A DNA stretch of 64,000 bases from Scandinavium sp036271055 (GCF_036271055.1 NZ_DATBBJ010000073.1:62001-126000); one strand, 5' to 3'. Counted from the first letter of the stretch, positions 1 to 8,433 are shown. Made by a program: numbers and translations. The notes: generated by a model not told the origin, from the sequence alone.

Positions 1-147
1 ATATCTGACATGACCTGAAAACTCCCGTGCACTAACAGCGAAAGGCTGCACGCTATGCTGAAAATATCAACTATCTCACCATAGTAAACCATGAATACAT
101 CAAATTTTATACATCAAAAGGGCGAGAATGAGATGAGTTTGCAACAT

Positions 148-230
148 AAAAAAAGCCCCGCCGGGGAAGACGGGGCAAAACTCATTGATTATGGAATGAT
201 GTGTTCTCTGGTCAGTGTGAGAACGCTCCT
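148..230 (-). ncRNA. Candidate small RNA with intrinsic terminator
   Basis: Read on the minus strand, this stretch has a 6-bp hairpin (GTTCTC/GAGAAC, positions 224 to 203), then a single-stranded A/U-rich linker, then a GC-rich hairpin (GCCCCG/CGGGGC, about 178 to 155) followed directly by seven T residues. A short stem-loop, linker and Rho-independent terminator is the usual build of Hfq-binding small RNAs. No plausible reading frame with a ribosome binding site lies inside. A weak -10 element (TAAATT, 236-231) lies just upstream, but I see no convincing -35. The remaining sequence from 1 to 313 shows no gene. The alternative is that the hairpin is only the terminator of some longer minus-strand transcript. 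Confidence 0.35.
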
Positions 231-313
231 AATTTAATTTGCAAAAGTGCAGTTAAAATGAAGAAATAGTGAAGATTAAGGCAAATCAGCCGCATTAAAA
301 GGATCCTATCTCA

Positions 314-556
314 ATGAAATACGCCGGATTATTACTCCCATTGGTACTGGCAGGTTGTTCCCACGCAAAAGAAAACGATGCGCCGCCACCGCCAAACATG
401 GGAATGGCAAACCCTGCGTCAGTCTACTGCTTGCAAAAAGGCGGGACGGAAGTGCCGGTGCAAACGCCGCAGGGCGTGCGAACCGACTGCAAACTGCCTA
501 ACGGCGAAGTAATTGACGAATGGACGTTGTACCGTCGCGACCACTCGCACTCGTGA
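314..556 (+). CDS. yoaF: YoaF-like DUF333 lipoprotein
   Basis: This is an 80-residue protein with a lipoprotein signal: a short basic start, a hydrophobic stretch and the lipobox LVLAGC with Cys15 as the acylated residue. The mature part carries the DUF333 pattern NPASVYCLQKGG, a conserved Cys later on, and a C-terminal segment beginning EWTLYRR. This matches E. coli YoaF in length, sequence type and position next to yeaO. The protein is expected to be anchored in the envelope; its function is unknown. An AAAGGA element at 298-303 lies about ten bases before the ATG. Confidence 0.85.
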   Translation: MKYAGLLLPLVLAGCSHAKENDAPPPPNMGMANPASVYCLQKGGTEVPVQTPQGVRTDCKLPNGEVIDEWTLYRRDHSHS

Positions 557-625
557 CAGCACGCTGCTCTCCAGGATACAATCAATGATAAGATTAATCT
601 TAAAATTAGATGGTGTGAGAGCAGC

Positions 626-931
626 ATGTTTCAGCTTAAACCGGGCACCCTGGCGATGATCATCGCGGCCCGCACGCCCGCAGGCCGGGCCAATATCGGT
701 AAATCCGTATCGTTATTTGCATTGTGCCAGCCGGGCGATCGTCTTCTGAATCCGGTGAATGGCGTGGTGACTGAATTACCGCGTGAAGCTCAGCGCGCGC
801 TGTGGCTGGTGACCGGGGATATTCATTCCGTTGACGGCCAGGCCGGGTTTGCGTTTGTTCGCCCTGAACATTTGATGCCGCTTACGCCAGATATACTGCC
901 AGCCGATGAACTCGAAAAAGTTACCGGGTAA
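626..931 (+). CDS. Small orphan protein, function unknown
   Basis: The 101-residue reading frame has no signal peptide and no membrane segment. It reads as a compact soluble domain with the motifs PGTLAMIIAARTPAG near the start and VRPEHLMPL near the end, a layout that recalls short phage-type accessory proteins; that likeness is a memory-based impression. E. coli has no gene here between yoaF and yeaO. The frame overlaps the end of yeaO on the other strand by 11 bases, so the two genes converge tail to tail. Codon use is ordinary for the region. The coding call rests on frame length, the start after a purine-rich stretch (GAGAGCAG) and good spacing to both neighbours. Confidence 0.6.
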   Translation: MFQLKPGTLAMIIAARTPAGRANIGKSVSLFALCQPGDRLLNPVNGVVTELPREAQRALWLVTGDIHSVDGQAGFAFVRPEHLMPLTPDILPADELEKVTG

Positions 932-1271
932 GACCGCGTAGCCACTCTGCCAGCACCAACGCATGATTTTGTTCGGTGTTTTTGGCGCCATAGAGCAGGG
1001 TGACGGTTTGCCGTTGTGCCAAGTGGGCAAGGCGCTCACCTTCTGCATGGTTTGGCGCTAATTCGGCCCGATAAAGCTCGCTGAAACTGGCGAAATCTAT
1101 GGCTTCGCCGTGGAAGGCTTTACGCAGTTCTGTTGAGGGTGTCAGCGTTTTGCACCATTCGTCATAAGCCAAATTCTCTTTTTTGATGCCGCGCGGCCAG
1201 AGTCTGTCGACTAACACCCGATAACCATCTTCTTGCGCAGCCGCGTCATAAACACGTTTACACTGAATCAT
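921..1271 (-). CDS. yeaO: DUF488 family protein YeaO
   Basis: The product is a DUF488 protein of 116 residues. The start was set at 1271 because E. coli YeaO begins at the equivalent MxIQCKRVYD, and AGGAAAAGGACGA precedes this ATG; a longer frame upstream adds ten residues without homology. The conserved blocks RVLVDRLWPRG, TPSTELRKAFHG and the C-terminal LLYGAKNTEQNHALVLAEWL are all present. DUF488 members are small soluble proteins of unknown biochemical role. The 3' end overlaps the convergent small orphan gene by 11 bases. Confidence 0.9.
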   Translation of the reverse strand: MIQCKRVYDAAAQEDGYRVLVDRLWPRGIKKENLAYDEWCKTLTPSTELRKAFHGEAIDFASFSELYRAELAPNHAEGERLAHLAQRQTVTLLYGAKNTEQNHALVLAEWLRGLTR

Positions 1272-1436
1272 TCGTCCTTTTCCTCTGCTTACGAAGCTCA
1301 TTTAAAGGGTAATACGTTCCGTAAAGAGATGAAACGATCGCCACCTGCTCGTTCAGGGGATTGTTCTCTGGGCAAAACCCCGGTAGTCTGACATTCCTTA
1401 TGTAGTCCGTAAACTGCACAGCATAAGGATCCCTGC

Positions 1437-2144
1437 ATGGAACTCTCTTCGAATAATAAAACTCTGCGTATTGCACTGGTTGGCGATTTCAATCCTGAGG
1501 TCACCGCGCATAAGGCAATTCCTCTGGCGATTGATGATGCCGCCGCCGTTCAGGACCTGACTGCCGATTACGATTGGGTTGCCACAAGCGATATTACCAG
1601 CGCTGACGATTTGGTGGGCTACGACGCTATCTGGCTGGTTCCCGCAAGCCCATATAAAAATGCCGAAGGGGCGTTCATTGCCATCCGCTACGCGCGTGAA
1701 AACAGCATTCCTTTCCTCGGTACTTGCGGCGGATTTCAGCACGCCATCATCGAATATGCGCGCAACGTATTAGGCTGGAGCGATGCTGCGCACGCAGAAA
1801 CAGACACCGAAGGACGCATGGTGATTGCGCCGCTGAGTTGTTCGCTGGTGGAAAAATCAGATGTGATTGAATTGCGCGCAAACACGCTGATTGCGAAAGC
1901 GTATGGCCGGATGAGCATTGAAGAGGGCTATCACTGCAACTATGGCATTTCACCGGAGTTTGCCGCGCAGCTTGAAGAAGGGGCGTTGCGTGTCACCGGT
2001 TGGGATGAAGAGGGCGAAATCCGTGCGGTAGAACTGATCACCCATCCTTTCTTTGTCGGAACGTTGTTCCAGCATGAACGCAATGCACTGGAAGGACGTC
2101 CGGCACCGTTGGTTTATGCTTTCCTGCACGCGGCTGCGAACTGA
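1437..2144 (+). CDS. CTP synthase C-terminal-like amidotransferase protein
   Basis: The 235-residue protein has the fold signature of a class I glutamine amidotransferase related to the C-terminal domain of CTP synthase. The nucleophile elbow GTCGGFQHA gives Cys97, and a late block HPFFVGTLFQHE corresponds to the HPWFVACQFHPE region of PyrG. At the place of the catalytic His the residue is Gln, with a His one position later, so glutaminase activity is doubtful. There is no synthetase domain, so this is a stand-alone relative (the CTP-synthase-related family, in which some members elsewhere use selenocysteine; here the codon is a normal TGC). AAGGA precedes the ATG by seven bases. It is not part of the E. 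coli neighbourhood. Confidence 0.75.
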   Translation: MELSSNNKTLRIALVGDFNPEVTAHKAIPLAIDDAAAVQDLTADYDWVATSDITSADDLVGYDAIWLVPASPYKNAEGAFIAIRYARENSIPFLGTCGGFQHAIIEYARNVLGWSDAAHAETDTEGRMVIAPLSCSLVEKSDVIELRANTLIAKAYGRMSIEEGYHCNYGISPEFAAQLEEGALRVTGWDEEGEIRAVELITHPFFVGTLFQHERNALEGRPAPLVYAFLHAAAN

Positions 2145-2176
2145 CAAAAACCCGGCAGCGAGAACGCTTGCCGGGC
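2145..2176 (-). terminator. Terminator between amidotransferase gene and nimT
   Basis: A perfect-core hairpin (CCCGGC...GCCGGG) lies between the two convergent genes. On the minus strand it is followed by GTTTTTG, so it best serves nimT. On the plus strand it lacks a clear T-run. Confidence 0.7.
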
Positions 2177-2185
2177 ATTGGGTTA

Positions 2186-3385
2186 TTATCCGCTGATTTC
2201 CCGATCGCGTCCGGCAAGACCACCAAACACCGCCATAATCAGCGAGATAATGGCCACCGCGATCAGCGGAATGTGCCAGTCGCCGCTGGCGTCATGAATT
2301 TTCCCCATCACTGGCGGCCCACAAGCAGCCAGCAAATAACCCACGGATTGCGCCATCCCTGACAGCGCTGCCGCCTGATGAGCAGAACCTGCACGCAAAC
2401 CGATAAACGTCAGGCCCAAAATCATCGTCGCACCCGAACCAAAGCCGAAAATCAGCGTCCACAGCACCGCCTGCTGCGGCAGTAGCCAATAACCGAGGGC
2501 GCTGACGGCACACATCAACGCCACGCCAATTGCAATCCCGCGCTGATCTTTCAGTTTGTGCAGTACCAGTGGGATCAGCAGACCCGGTGCGGCAGTCGCC
2601 AACTGCAATAAGCCATGCAATGAACCGGCTTGCGCTTCGCTGTAGCCGTGGCTGATGAGAATTGCCGGCAACCAGCCGATGATGACGTAATACACCAGTG
2701 AGTTGATCCCAAGGAACAGCGTCACCTGCCAGGCCAGCGATGAACGCCAGATACCTCTGCTGTGCAGGCTGCGCGCCGTTGTGACGGTTCCCGGCGTATG
2801 ATTGCGCAGTTGGGGTAACCAGACAATCAGGCCCAGCAATGGGAAAGCCATTAGTGCCAGCAGTGCACCATGCCAGCCCGCGCCGCTCATGGCAATCGGC
2901 ACGACTAAGGCAGATCCCAATGCCGCCGCCGCACCCATAGTCAGAGAATAAGCGCCAATCATTTTGGCGACATGCCCGGCAAAATCACGTTTGATAAGCC
3001 CCGGGAGCAGTACGTTACCCATCGCAATACCGCAGCCAATAATTGCCGTGCCGACGAACAAGAACGTGGCTGACGGTATAGAACGAACGGCGATGCCAGT
3101 ACATATCAGCAGCAATGCGCCAAGCAGACTGCGCTCCATACCGAAACGGCGTGCGATGCCTGCCGCCAGAGGGGAAAACAGCCCAAAGGCCAGCAGCGGC
3201 AGCGTGGTTAACATGCCGGTTTGGGCGGTAGAGAGGCCAAAGTCGGCGCGAATACTATCGAGCAGCGGGGCTGCCCCGGTGAACGTCACGCGTAACGAGG
3301 TGGCGATAAGCAGGATCCCGGCAATTAACAATAGGCTCTGTCGGCGGGAAGTCAGGGTAACTGTACTCATGATGTTCTCAGTCAT
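2186..3385 (-). CDS. nimT: MFS exporter NimT (2-nitroimidazole/cyanate-type)
   Basis: This 399-residue major facilitator protein of the CynX/NimT family has 12 predicted hydrophobic segments and matches E. coli YeaN (NimT) along its full length, including LRVTFTGAAPLLD, the loop RRFGMERS and the segment GWLPAILISHGYSEAQAGS. In E. coli NimT exports 2-nitroimidazole across the inner membrane. It is divergent from nimR, whose product represses it in E. coli. The start at 3385 is uncertain: a second ATG at 3370 (MSTVTL) has a comparable weak ribosome site (GAGA) and may be the real one. Confidence 0.88.
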   Translation of the reverse strand: MTENIMSTVTLTSRRQSLLLIAGILLIATSLRVTFTGAAPLLDSIRADFGLSTAQTGMLTTLPLLAFGLFSPLAAGIARRFGMERSLLGALLLICTGIAVRSIPSATFLFVGTAIIGCGIAMGNVLLPGLIKRDFAGHVAKMIGAYSLTMGAAAALGSALVVPIAMSGAGWHGALLALMAFPLLGLIVWLPQLRNHTPGTVTTARSLHSRGIWRSSLAWQVTLFLGINSLVYYVIIGWLPAILISHGYSEAQAGSLHGLLQLATAAPGLLIPLVLHKLKDQRGIAIGVALMCAVSALGYWLLPQQAVLWTLIFGFGSGATMILGLTFIGLRAGSAHQAAALSGMAQSVGYLLAACGPPVMGKIHDASGDWHIPLIAVAIISLIMAVFGGLAGRDREISG

Positions 3386-3470
3386 TCTCAGGAGTGCACA
3401 GGATAGCGGTTTTTCGCGATGATGAAATCAAGCTACAATGACAAATAATCTCTCAAATAAGACAAAATAA

Positions 3471-4265
3471 ATGACGACAGGTCTGGGTCTTGCCGGGTAT
3501 GAACCCGATAGCCAGTCAGAATCGGCCGTGGCCTTTCGCGTTCAGGTGCTGGAAGACGAGCAGTTTATTCCGCAGCATCGGCATCGGAAAGGGCAACTGA
3601 TTCTGGCACTTCATGGGGCGATAACCTGTGAAGTCGAGAACGCGATGTGGATGGTGCCACCGCAATATGCGGTGTGGATCCCCGGAAGGGTGCCGCACAG
3701 CAATCGCGCTACGCCGGGTGCACGGCTCTGCTTTCTGTTTATCGAACCAGGTGCGGCGGCGATGCCTGAGCACTGTTGTACGTTGAAAATCTCCCCGCTG
3801 GTGCGCGAACTGATCCTGACGTTGGCCGTGAGAAAGAAAGGGCAGGGAACATCTTTAGCGTTGCAACGACTGGTTCAGGTACTTTTCGATGAGCTGCCGC
3901 AACAGCCACAGCAGCAATTGCAATTACCGGTCTCGGCCCATCCGAAAATTCGTATGATGGTCGATACCATGGCCGCTGAACCGGCTGTCTGGCAGACACT
4001 AGGTCAGTGGGCCGACCACTTCGCCATGAGCGAACGTAATCTGGCGCGGTTGGTGGTGAAAGAAACGGGCCTCAGTTTTCGTCGCTGGCGACATCAGTTA
4101 CAGCTTATTCTCGCGCTGCAGTTGCTGATCAGAGGTCACAGCGTACAACAGGCCGCGCATGCGCTAGGTTATGACTCCACCACGGCGTTCATCAACATGT
4201 TCCGCAAAGGACTGGGCCAAACACCGGGACGTTATCTCAGCGGCCTGACTACCCCTTCCCAATAA
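3471..4265 (+). CDS. nimR: AraC-family repressor NimR
   Basis: The 264-residue regulator has an N-terminal cupin-like sensor half (HRHRKGQLILALHG, VPPQYAVWIPGRVPH) and a C-terminal AraC-type double helix-turn-helix (MSERNLARLVVKETGLSFRRW and HALGYDSTTAFINMFRKGLGQTPGRY). It matches E. coli NimR (YeaM), which represses the divergent nimT. The 85-base gap between the two genes contains a plausible -10 (TACAAT, near 3433) for nimR. The 3' end overlaps the end of yeaL on the opposite strand by 17 bases. Confidence 0.9.
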   Translation: MTTGLGLAGYEPDSQSESAVAFRVQVLEDEQFIPQHRHRKGQLILALHGAITCEVENAMWMVPPQYAVWIPGRVPHSNRATPGARLCFLFIEPGAAAMPEHCCTLKISPLVRELILTLAVRKKGQGTSLALQRLVQVLFDELPQQPQQQLQLPVSAHPKIRMMVDTMAAEPAVWQTLGQWADHFAMSERNLARLVVKETGLSFRRWRHQLQLILALQLLIRGHSVQQAAHALGYDSTTAFINMFRKGLGQTPGRYLSGLTTPSQ

Positions 4266-4695
4266 ACAGCGACACGATACCTGCGGCAATAAGCGGCCCC
4301 ACCGGCACGCCGCGAAACAGGGCGACGCCGAGTACGGTGCCGACCAACAGGCCAGCCACTATTTGGGGTTGAGTGCCCATTAACTGAACGCCTTTCCCGC
4401 CGAGCCACGAGACAAACACGCCGACCGCAATCGCCACTAACGACTTCCAGTTAACGAAAGAGTGCAACAGCGTGGAGGGGGGCAGCGTGCCACTAGCGAT
4501 AGGCGCCATCACGCCAATCGTCAGTACAATTATGCCAATGCTCAGCCCCTGTTTTTCAATCCAGGGAAAGAAGGTATTGAGCGGCGTGACGCGCACGATA
4601 ATCAGCACCAGAATCGAAACCGCGACGGTGGTGTTATGGCTGATAAAACCGAGCGCCGCCAGCCCTAACAAAATCAAAAGGGTGGTGTCAAACAT
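4249..4695 (-). CDS. yeaL: UPF0756 inner membrane protein YeaL
   Basis: This 148-residue protein is almost wholly hydrophobic, with about four membrane segments and a basic C-terminal end. It belongs to the UPF0756/DUF441 family and matches E. coli YeaL (FDTTLLILLGLAALG at the start, GTQPQIVAGLLVGTVLG near the end). Its function is unknown. It converges with nimR and overlaps it by 17 bases; upstream lies the terminator of the GH31/GPH operon. Confidence 0.9.
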   Translation of the reverse strand: MFDTTLLILLGLAALGFISHNTTVAVSILVLIIVRVTPLNTFFPWIEKQGLSIGIIVLTIGVMAPIASGTLPPSTLLHSFVNWKSLVAIAVGVFVSWLGGKGVQLMGTQPQIVAGLLVGTVLGVALFRGVPVGPLIAAGIVSLFIGKG

Positions 4696-4714
4696 GGGTA
4701 TCCTTGCCAGAAGT

Positions 4715-4767
4715 AGAAAAAAGTAAGCCTGCTTACTTTACGCATAAATACGCGAGTAAACAGGCTT
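4715..4767 (-). terminator. Terminator of the GH31/GPH operon
   Basis: Read on the minus strand, AAGCCTG pairs with CAGGCTT across a loop that itself has paired TTTAC/GTAAA segments, and ACTTTTTT follows. The segment 4720-4739 is also a perfect palindrome with 9-bp arms (AAAGTAAGC/GCTTACTTT), so alternative foldings are possible. Confidence 0.65.
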
Positions 4768-4807
4768 TTATCAACAAATGGCATTTTTTTGGGCTACTGC
4801 CCGAACG

Positions 4808-6844
4808 TCAGTTCAGCAGCGTGGTGACCAGGTCGCTGTTTTCACGGATGAAGACCGGAATACTCTCCAGCGGGGCGTCGACGGTTATTGATTCACCGCC
4901 GCGATAACGCTCGCCATTCAGTGCAATCCAGTTTGTACCAGCAGGTAACCAAACCTCGCGTTGCCGCTGTCCGGCATGTAATACCGGCGCAATCAGCAAA
5001 TCTTCGCCAAACAGATATTGATCTTCGATTTCCCAGCTCTGCTTATCTTGCGGATAGTGCCAGAATAGAGGACGCATCAGCGGGTCGCCGTGCTGATGGG
5101 CATTGTCATACAGCGCATCTATGTACGGGCGCAGCTTTTCACGTACTGTCAGCCAGTGCTGCATGATGCCGAAATTGGCCTCACCGTAGCTCCAAAGCTC
5201 ATTCGGTGAACCGCTGTTACACTGTGGAATGCCATTTCGGTAGCTTTCAGGCGGTTGGATCTGCGGTTCGCGGTAACCATGCATCCGCAGCACCGGGCAG
5301 AATACCGCCCACTGGAACCAACGGATCAGCAGCTCGTGAAATTGCGGGTCGTTGACGTTTCCGCCCTGGAAGCCGCCAATGTCGGTAGTCCACCATGGAA
5401 TGCCCGCCAGCCCCATGTTCAGCCCGGCAGCAATCTGGTTGCGAAACGCATGGAAGGAAGAGTGCACGTCGCCAGACCAGGCCAGCACCCCGTAACGCTG
5501 GCTGCCCGCCCACGAGCAGCGAACCAGGTTCACGATGTCTGTCTCACCGTTAGCCTGCAAACCGTCGTAAAAGCCCTGCGCAAAATCACGCGGATAGCGA
5601 TTGCCAACTTCTAATACCGGGCCTGCGTGATAGCGATAATTGTCAAAATCGTAGGCGCGATATTCCGGTTCTGCTTCATCCAGCCAGAAGAGTTTAATAC
5701 CGAAATCGTAGTAATTTTTCTTCACGGTTTCCCAGACAAATTGGCGAGCCTGAGGATGTGTGGCATCGAAGAAGGTCGTGTTGCCCATGAAGTCCAGATT
5801 AACCTGGACACCGCGTTCGCTGCTGACCAGCCAACCTTTGGCTTTCATCTGCGGATAGAGTGGGCTACGTGCTTCCACGGTAGGCCAGACCGAAACCATC
5901 AGCTTGATGCCCAGGTCGCTAAGTTCATCAACCATCGCTTTCGGGTCGGGCCAATCTACGGGGTCGAAACACCAGGTTCCCTGATTTGGCCAGTGGAAGA
6001 AATCGATCACCATCACTGAGAGTGGAAGGTTGCGGCGGCGATATTCGCGAGCGACCTCCATCACTTCCTGCTGAGTGCGATAGCGTAATTTACACTGCCA
6101 CAAACCGCTGATGAACTCAGGAGCCGGTGGCGGTGTTCCGGTAGCTTTGGCGTACTGGCGAGTGATCTCCGTAATGCTGCTACCGGCGGTGATCCAGTAG
6201 TCCATTTCGCCGGTTACGCGAGCACACCATTCGGTCTGGTTTTTGGCGAAGCTGACTTCGCCAATGGCCGGATTGTTCCACAACACGCCGTAGCCCAGAT
6301 TCGACTGCATAAACGGTACGCTAGCCTGCGAGTTGCGCTGCGCCAGTTCCAGTGTACAGCCCTTAAGATCAAGCCAGGGTTGTTGATATTGGCCCATGCC
6401 GTAAATTTTTTCATCGGGGCGTGATTCAAAGCGGACTGTTAGCTGATATTTTCCGCCTATCAGCGGTTTAAATTCACGACCATCCAGTTTCAGGGCGCTG
6501 ACGTATTTATCCTGACTTTTTTCGCTGGCGCCAATACCGACGGTCGAACGCTGACGCCACATCTCTTCCAGCAACAGTTCTCCGTGCTGATTATAAAACG
6601 CCAACTGGCCTTTCAAATTCAGCGTGGCGGTAATATTACCGTTACGCAGACTCAGGCTCTCTGCACTGGCGATTATCTCTGCGTCACACATGTCAGGGGT
6701 CAGCAGCGCCTGGAGATTCTCACTAAAGGCGGGTTCACAGGTGGCACGAACGCGAAGGCTGTTTTTGCCCCAGGGTTCAATGCGCAGGATCTGGCGTTCA
6801 AAACGCCACTCAATGCTGTTCGGATGCTGCAAGAGTTCACTCAT
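4808..6844 (-). CDS. GH31 alpha-glycosidase, probably alpha-xylosidase
   Basis: The 678-residue protein is a retaining glycoside hydrolase of family 31. An N-terminal beta-sandwich (about 1-240) leads into a TIM barrel. The nucleophile is seen in LFWLDEAEPE (Asp389) and the acid/base in WSGDVHSSF (Asp459); IDFFHWP (about 280-286) lines the active site. The barrel motifs fit the alpha-xylosidase branch better than sulfoquinovosidase YihQ, whose nucleophile region reads WMADFGEY. There is no signal peptide, so it acts in the cytoplasm on imported oligosaccharides such as isoprimeverose-type alpha-xylosides (inference). It lies 15 bases behind a GPH transporter gene and is absent from this spot in E. 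coli. The exact substrate is not settled. Confidence 0.8.
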   Translation of the reverse strand: MSELLQHPNSIEWRFERQILRIEPWGKNSLRVRATCEPAFSENLQALLTPDMCDAEIIASAESLSLRNGNITATLNLKGQLAFYNQHGELLLEEMWRQRSTVGIGASEKSQDKYVSALKLDGREFKPLIGGKYQLTVRFESRPDEKIYGMGQYQQPWLDLKGCTLELAQRNSQASVPFMQSNLGYGVLWNNPAIGEVSFAKNQTEWCARVTGEMDYWITAGSSITEITRQYAKATGTPPPAPEFISGLWQCKLRYRTQQEVMEVAREYRRRNLPLSVMVIDFFHWPNQGTWCFDPVDWPDPKAMVDELSDLGIKLMVSVWPTVEARSPLYPQMKAKGWLVSSERGVQVNLDFMGNTTFFDATHPQARQFVWETVKKNYYDFGIKLFWLDEAEPEYRAYDFDNYRYHAGPVLEVGNRYPRDFAQGFYDGLQANGETDIVNLVRCSWAGSQRYGVLAWSGDVHSSFHAFRNQIAAGLNMGLAGIPWWTTDIGGFQGGNVNDPQFHELLIRWFQWAVFCPVLRMHGYREPQIQPPESYRNGIPQCNSGSPNELWSYGEANFGIMQHWLTVREKLRPYIDALYDNAHQHGDPLMRPLFWHYPQDKQSWEIEDQYLFGEDLLIAPVLHAGQRQREVWLPAGTNWIALNGERYRGGESITVDAPLESIPVFIRENSDLVTTLLN

Positions 6845-6859
6845 GGTAAAAATGTCCTT

Positions 6860-8194
6860 TTACGGAAGGCTGTGTCGGGCGAGATTGATGGATTTCATCG
6901 TGCTGTCGTCGAGTTTGTACCAGCGCAGGGTGGCGAAGGCGGCGAGTGACAACAGGCCTGGGACTGCGGTAAAGAGGGCGATGATGCAGTACATGGCAGT
7001 AGAGGTTTGCTCTGGGGCATTGGCGATGTAGCCGCTAAAGCCAAGCGTCCAACCAACAATGGCACCGCTGATTGCCATCCCCAATTTCAGCACCGCGAGG
7101 AAGGTTGAGAAAATCACACCGTCCATGCGTTTGCCCTGTTTCCATTCGGCGTAATCTGCCACGTCTGCCATCATCACCCACATCAACGTGGTGGTGGCTT
7201 GATAAAGTGTGGAGATAACAAAAGTGAGTGGCACCAGAATAAACACCGATTTAGGCGCGAAGAACAGGGCGATGCTGAGCACGCCCGCAAGCACAGCGCA
7301 GTAGCCGAACATTTGCACTTTGCTGTAATTGTGCGTCAGACGTTTTGCCAGCGCGCTGCCTGCCGCTTTACCGAGAATGTGAGCCCCGAGCATCCACATA
7401 AAATAGCTGGCGCTGCCCAGGTAATAGGTGACGAAATACATCATCGCACCGAGGCGAATAACCCCAAAACCAATATTGGTTAACACCAGTATCGCGACCA
7501 CACGCCATTGGTCGTTGCGTAATAAATCCCGTAATTCAGCAAGGTAATTATTATGCGTAGCGGGGGCGTTAATACGTTCACGGGTGTTAGCGAAACAGAA
7601 CCAGAACATGACGACGGCCACGGTTGCCATTATTCCCATTGCCCAACGATAGCCTAATAATTTATCGTCCCCACCAAGAAACTCAGCTAAAGGCATCATA
7701 AAGAAGGTGGATAATGCTCCGCCCAAAGTGGCGAGAAAGAAGCGATAAGATTGCAGAGAAATACGCTCATTGTTATCGGGGGTAATGACCGCACCCATTG
7801 AGCAGTAGGGAATATTAATTGCCGTGTACATCAGCATCATGACCGTGTAACTGATGGTGGCGAAAATCATTTTCCCGTGCAGATCCAGGGATTCCGGCAC
7901 CGCATAAGTCAAGAGGCAACTGGCTCCAAAGGGTAGCGCTAACCACAGCATCCACGGGCGAAATTTCCCCCAGCGGGTGCGGGTGCGATCAGCCAGATAG
8001 CCCATTGCGGGATCGATAATGGCATCGGCGGTACGCGCCAGCAGGAACATGGTGCCCACGAAGGCGGCAGGTAAGCCAACGACATCGGTATAATAAAAGG
8101 TCAGAAAGATGATGACGTTATCCAGACCAATATGGCTGGCCATATCGCCCAGCCCATAACTGATTTTTTCTTTACGGGATATTATCTCGGTCAT
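6860..8194 (-). CDS. GPH-family glycoside:cation symporter
   Basis: This 444-residue inner membrane carrier belongs to the glycoside-pentoside-hexuronide family (MelB, XynP, YicJ). Features are the N-terminal YGLGDMASHIGLDNV, the loop ADRTRTRWGKFRPW after the second membrane segment, and DVADYAEWKQGKRMDGV in the second half. It should bring a glycoside into the cell with Na+ or H+. The tight linkage to the GH31 gene resembles the yicJ-yicI pair of E. coli, where import and alpha-xyloside cleavage are coupled. AGGGTG precedes the ATG by seven bases. Confidence 0.85.
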   Translation of the reverse strand: MTEIISRKEKISYGLGDMASHIGLDNVIIFLTFYYTDVVGLPAAFVGTMFLLARTADAIIDPAMGYLADRTRTRWGKFRPWMLWLALPFGASCLLTYAVPESLDLHGKMIFATISYTVMMLMYTAINIPYCSMGAVITPDNNERISLQSYRFFLATLGGALSTFFMMPLAEFLGGDDKLLGYRWAMGIMATVAVVMFWFCFANTRERINAPATHNNYLAELRDLLRNDQWRVVAILVLTNIGFGVIRLGAMMYFVTYYLGSASYFMWMLGAHILGKAAGSALAKRLTHNYSKVQMFGYCAVLAGVLSIALFFAPKSVFILVPLTFVISTLYQATTTLMWVMMADVADYAEWKQGKRMDGVIFSTFLAVLKLGMAISGAIVGWTLGFSGYIANAPEQTSTAMYCIIALFTAVPGLLSLAAFATLRWYKLDDSTMKSINLARHSLP

Positions 8195-8313
8195 GTATTC
8201 ACCCTGCCAGTGTAAGGTTTTTAGTTGTGAATGCTATGACAGTGATGGTTAACCAGGTCTTTAAAGTTAACAATTGCGAGATTTGGCTTCGGAGTTATGG
8301 AAACTCTTTTCCG

Positions 8314-8327
8314 TGATACCGGTAACA
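8314..8327. promoter_or_regulatory. LacI/GntR-type operator upstream of GPH/GH31 operon
   Basis: TGATACCGGTAACA is a near-perfect palindrome centred on CCGG and differs by one base from TGTTACCGGTAACA, the kind of site used by GntR/IdnR-type members of the LacI family. It lies about 120 bases ahead of the transporter start. No LacI-family gene is present nearby, so any regulator is elsewhere. Confidence 0.45.
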
Positions 8328-8433
8328 GTTATCGTTTTCTAATATTTAATGATCGGAAAAGGTAGGGTGGTGAATATCACTTTAAGTGAATCGTGTCAGT
8401 GTTGAAAATATCAAACAGAAGTTATCTTTAAAA

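Noticed and set aside
4808..6844. Sulfoquinovosidase YihQ (the same length, 678 residues)
   Set aside because: The nucleophile region (FWLDEAEPE) and the absence of other sulfoquinovose genes do not fit YihQ; the GPH neighbour fits alpha-xylosidase better.
8226..8241. CRP-like TGTGA-N6-TGACA close to the GPH start
   Set aside because: It lies about 40 bases before the start codon with no promoter at a workable distance, and one half-site is poor.
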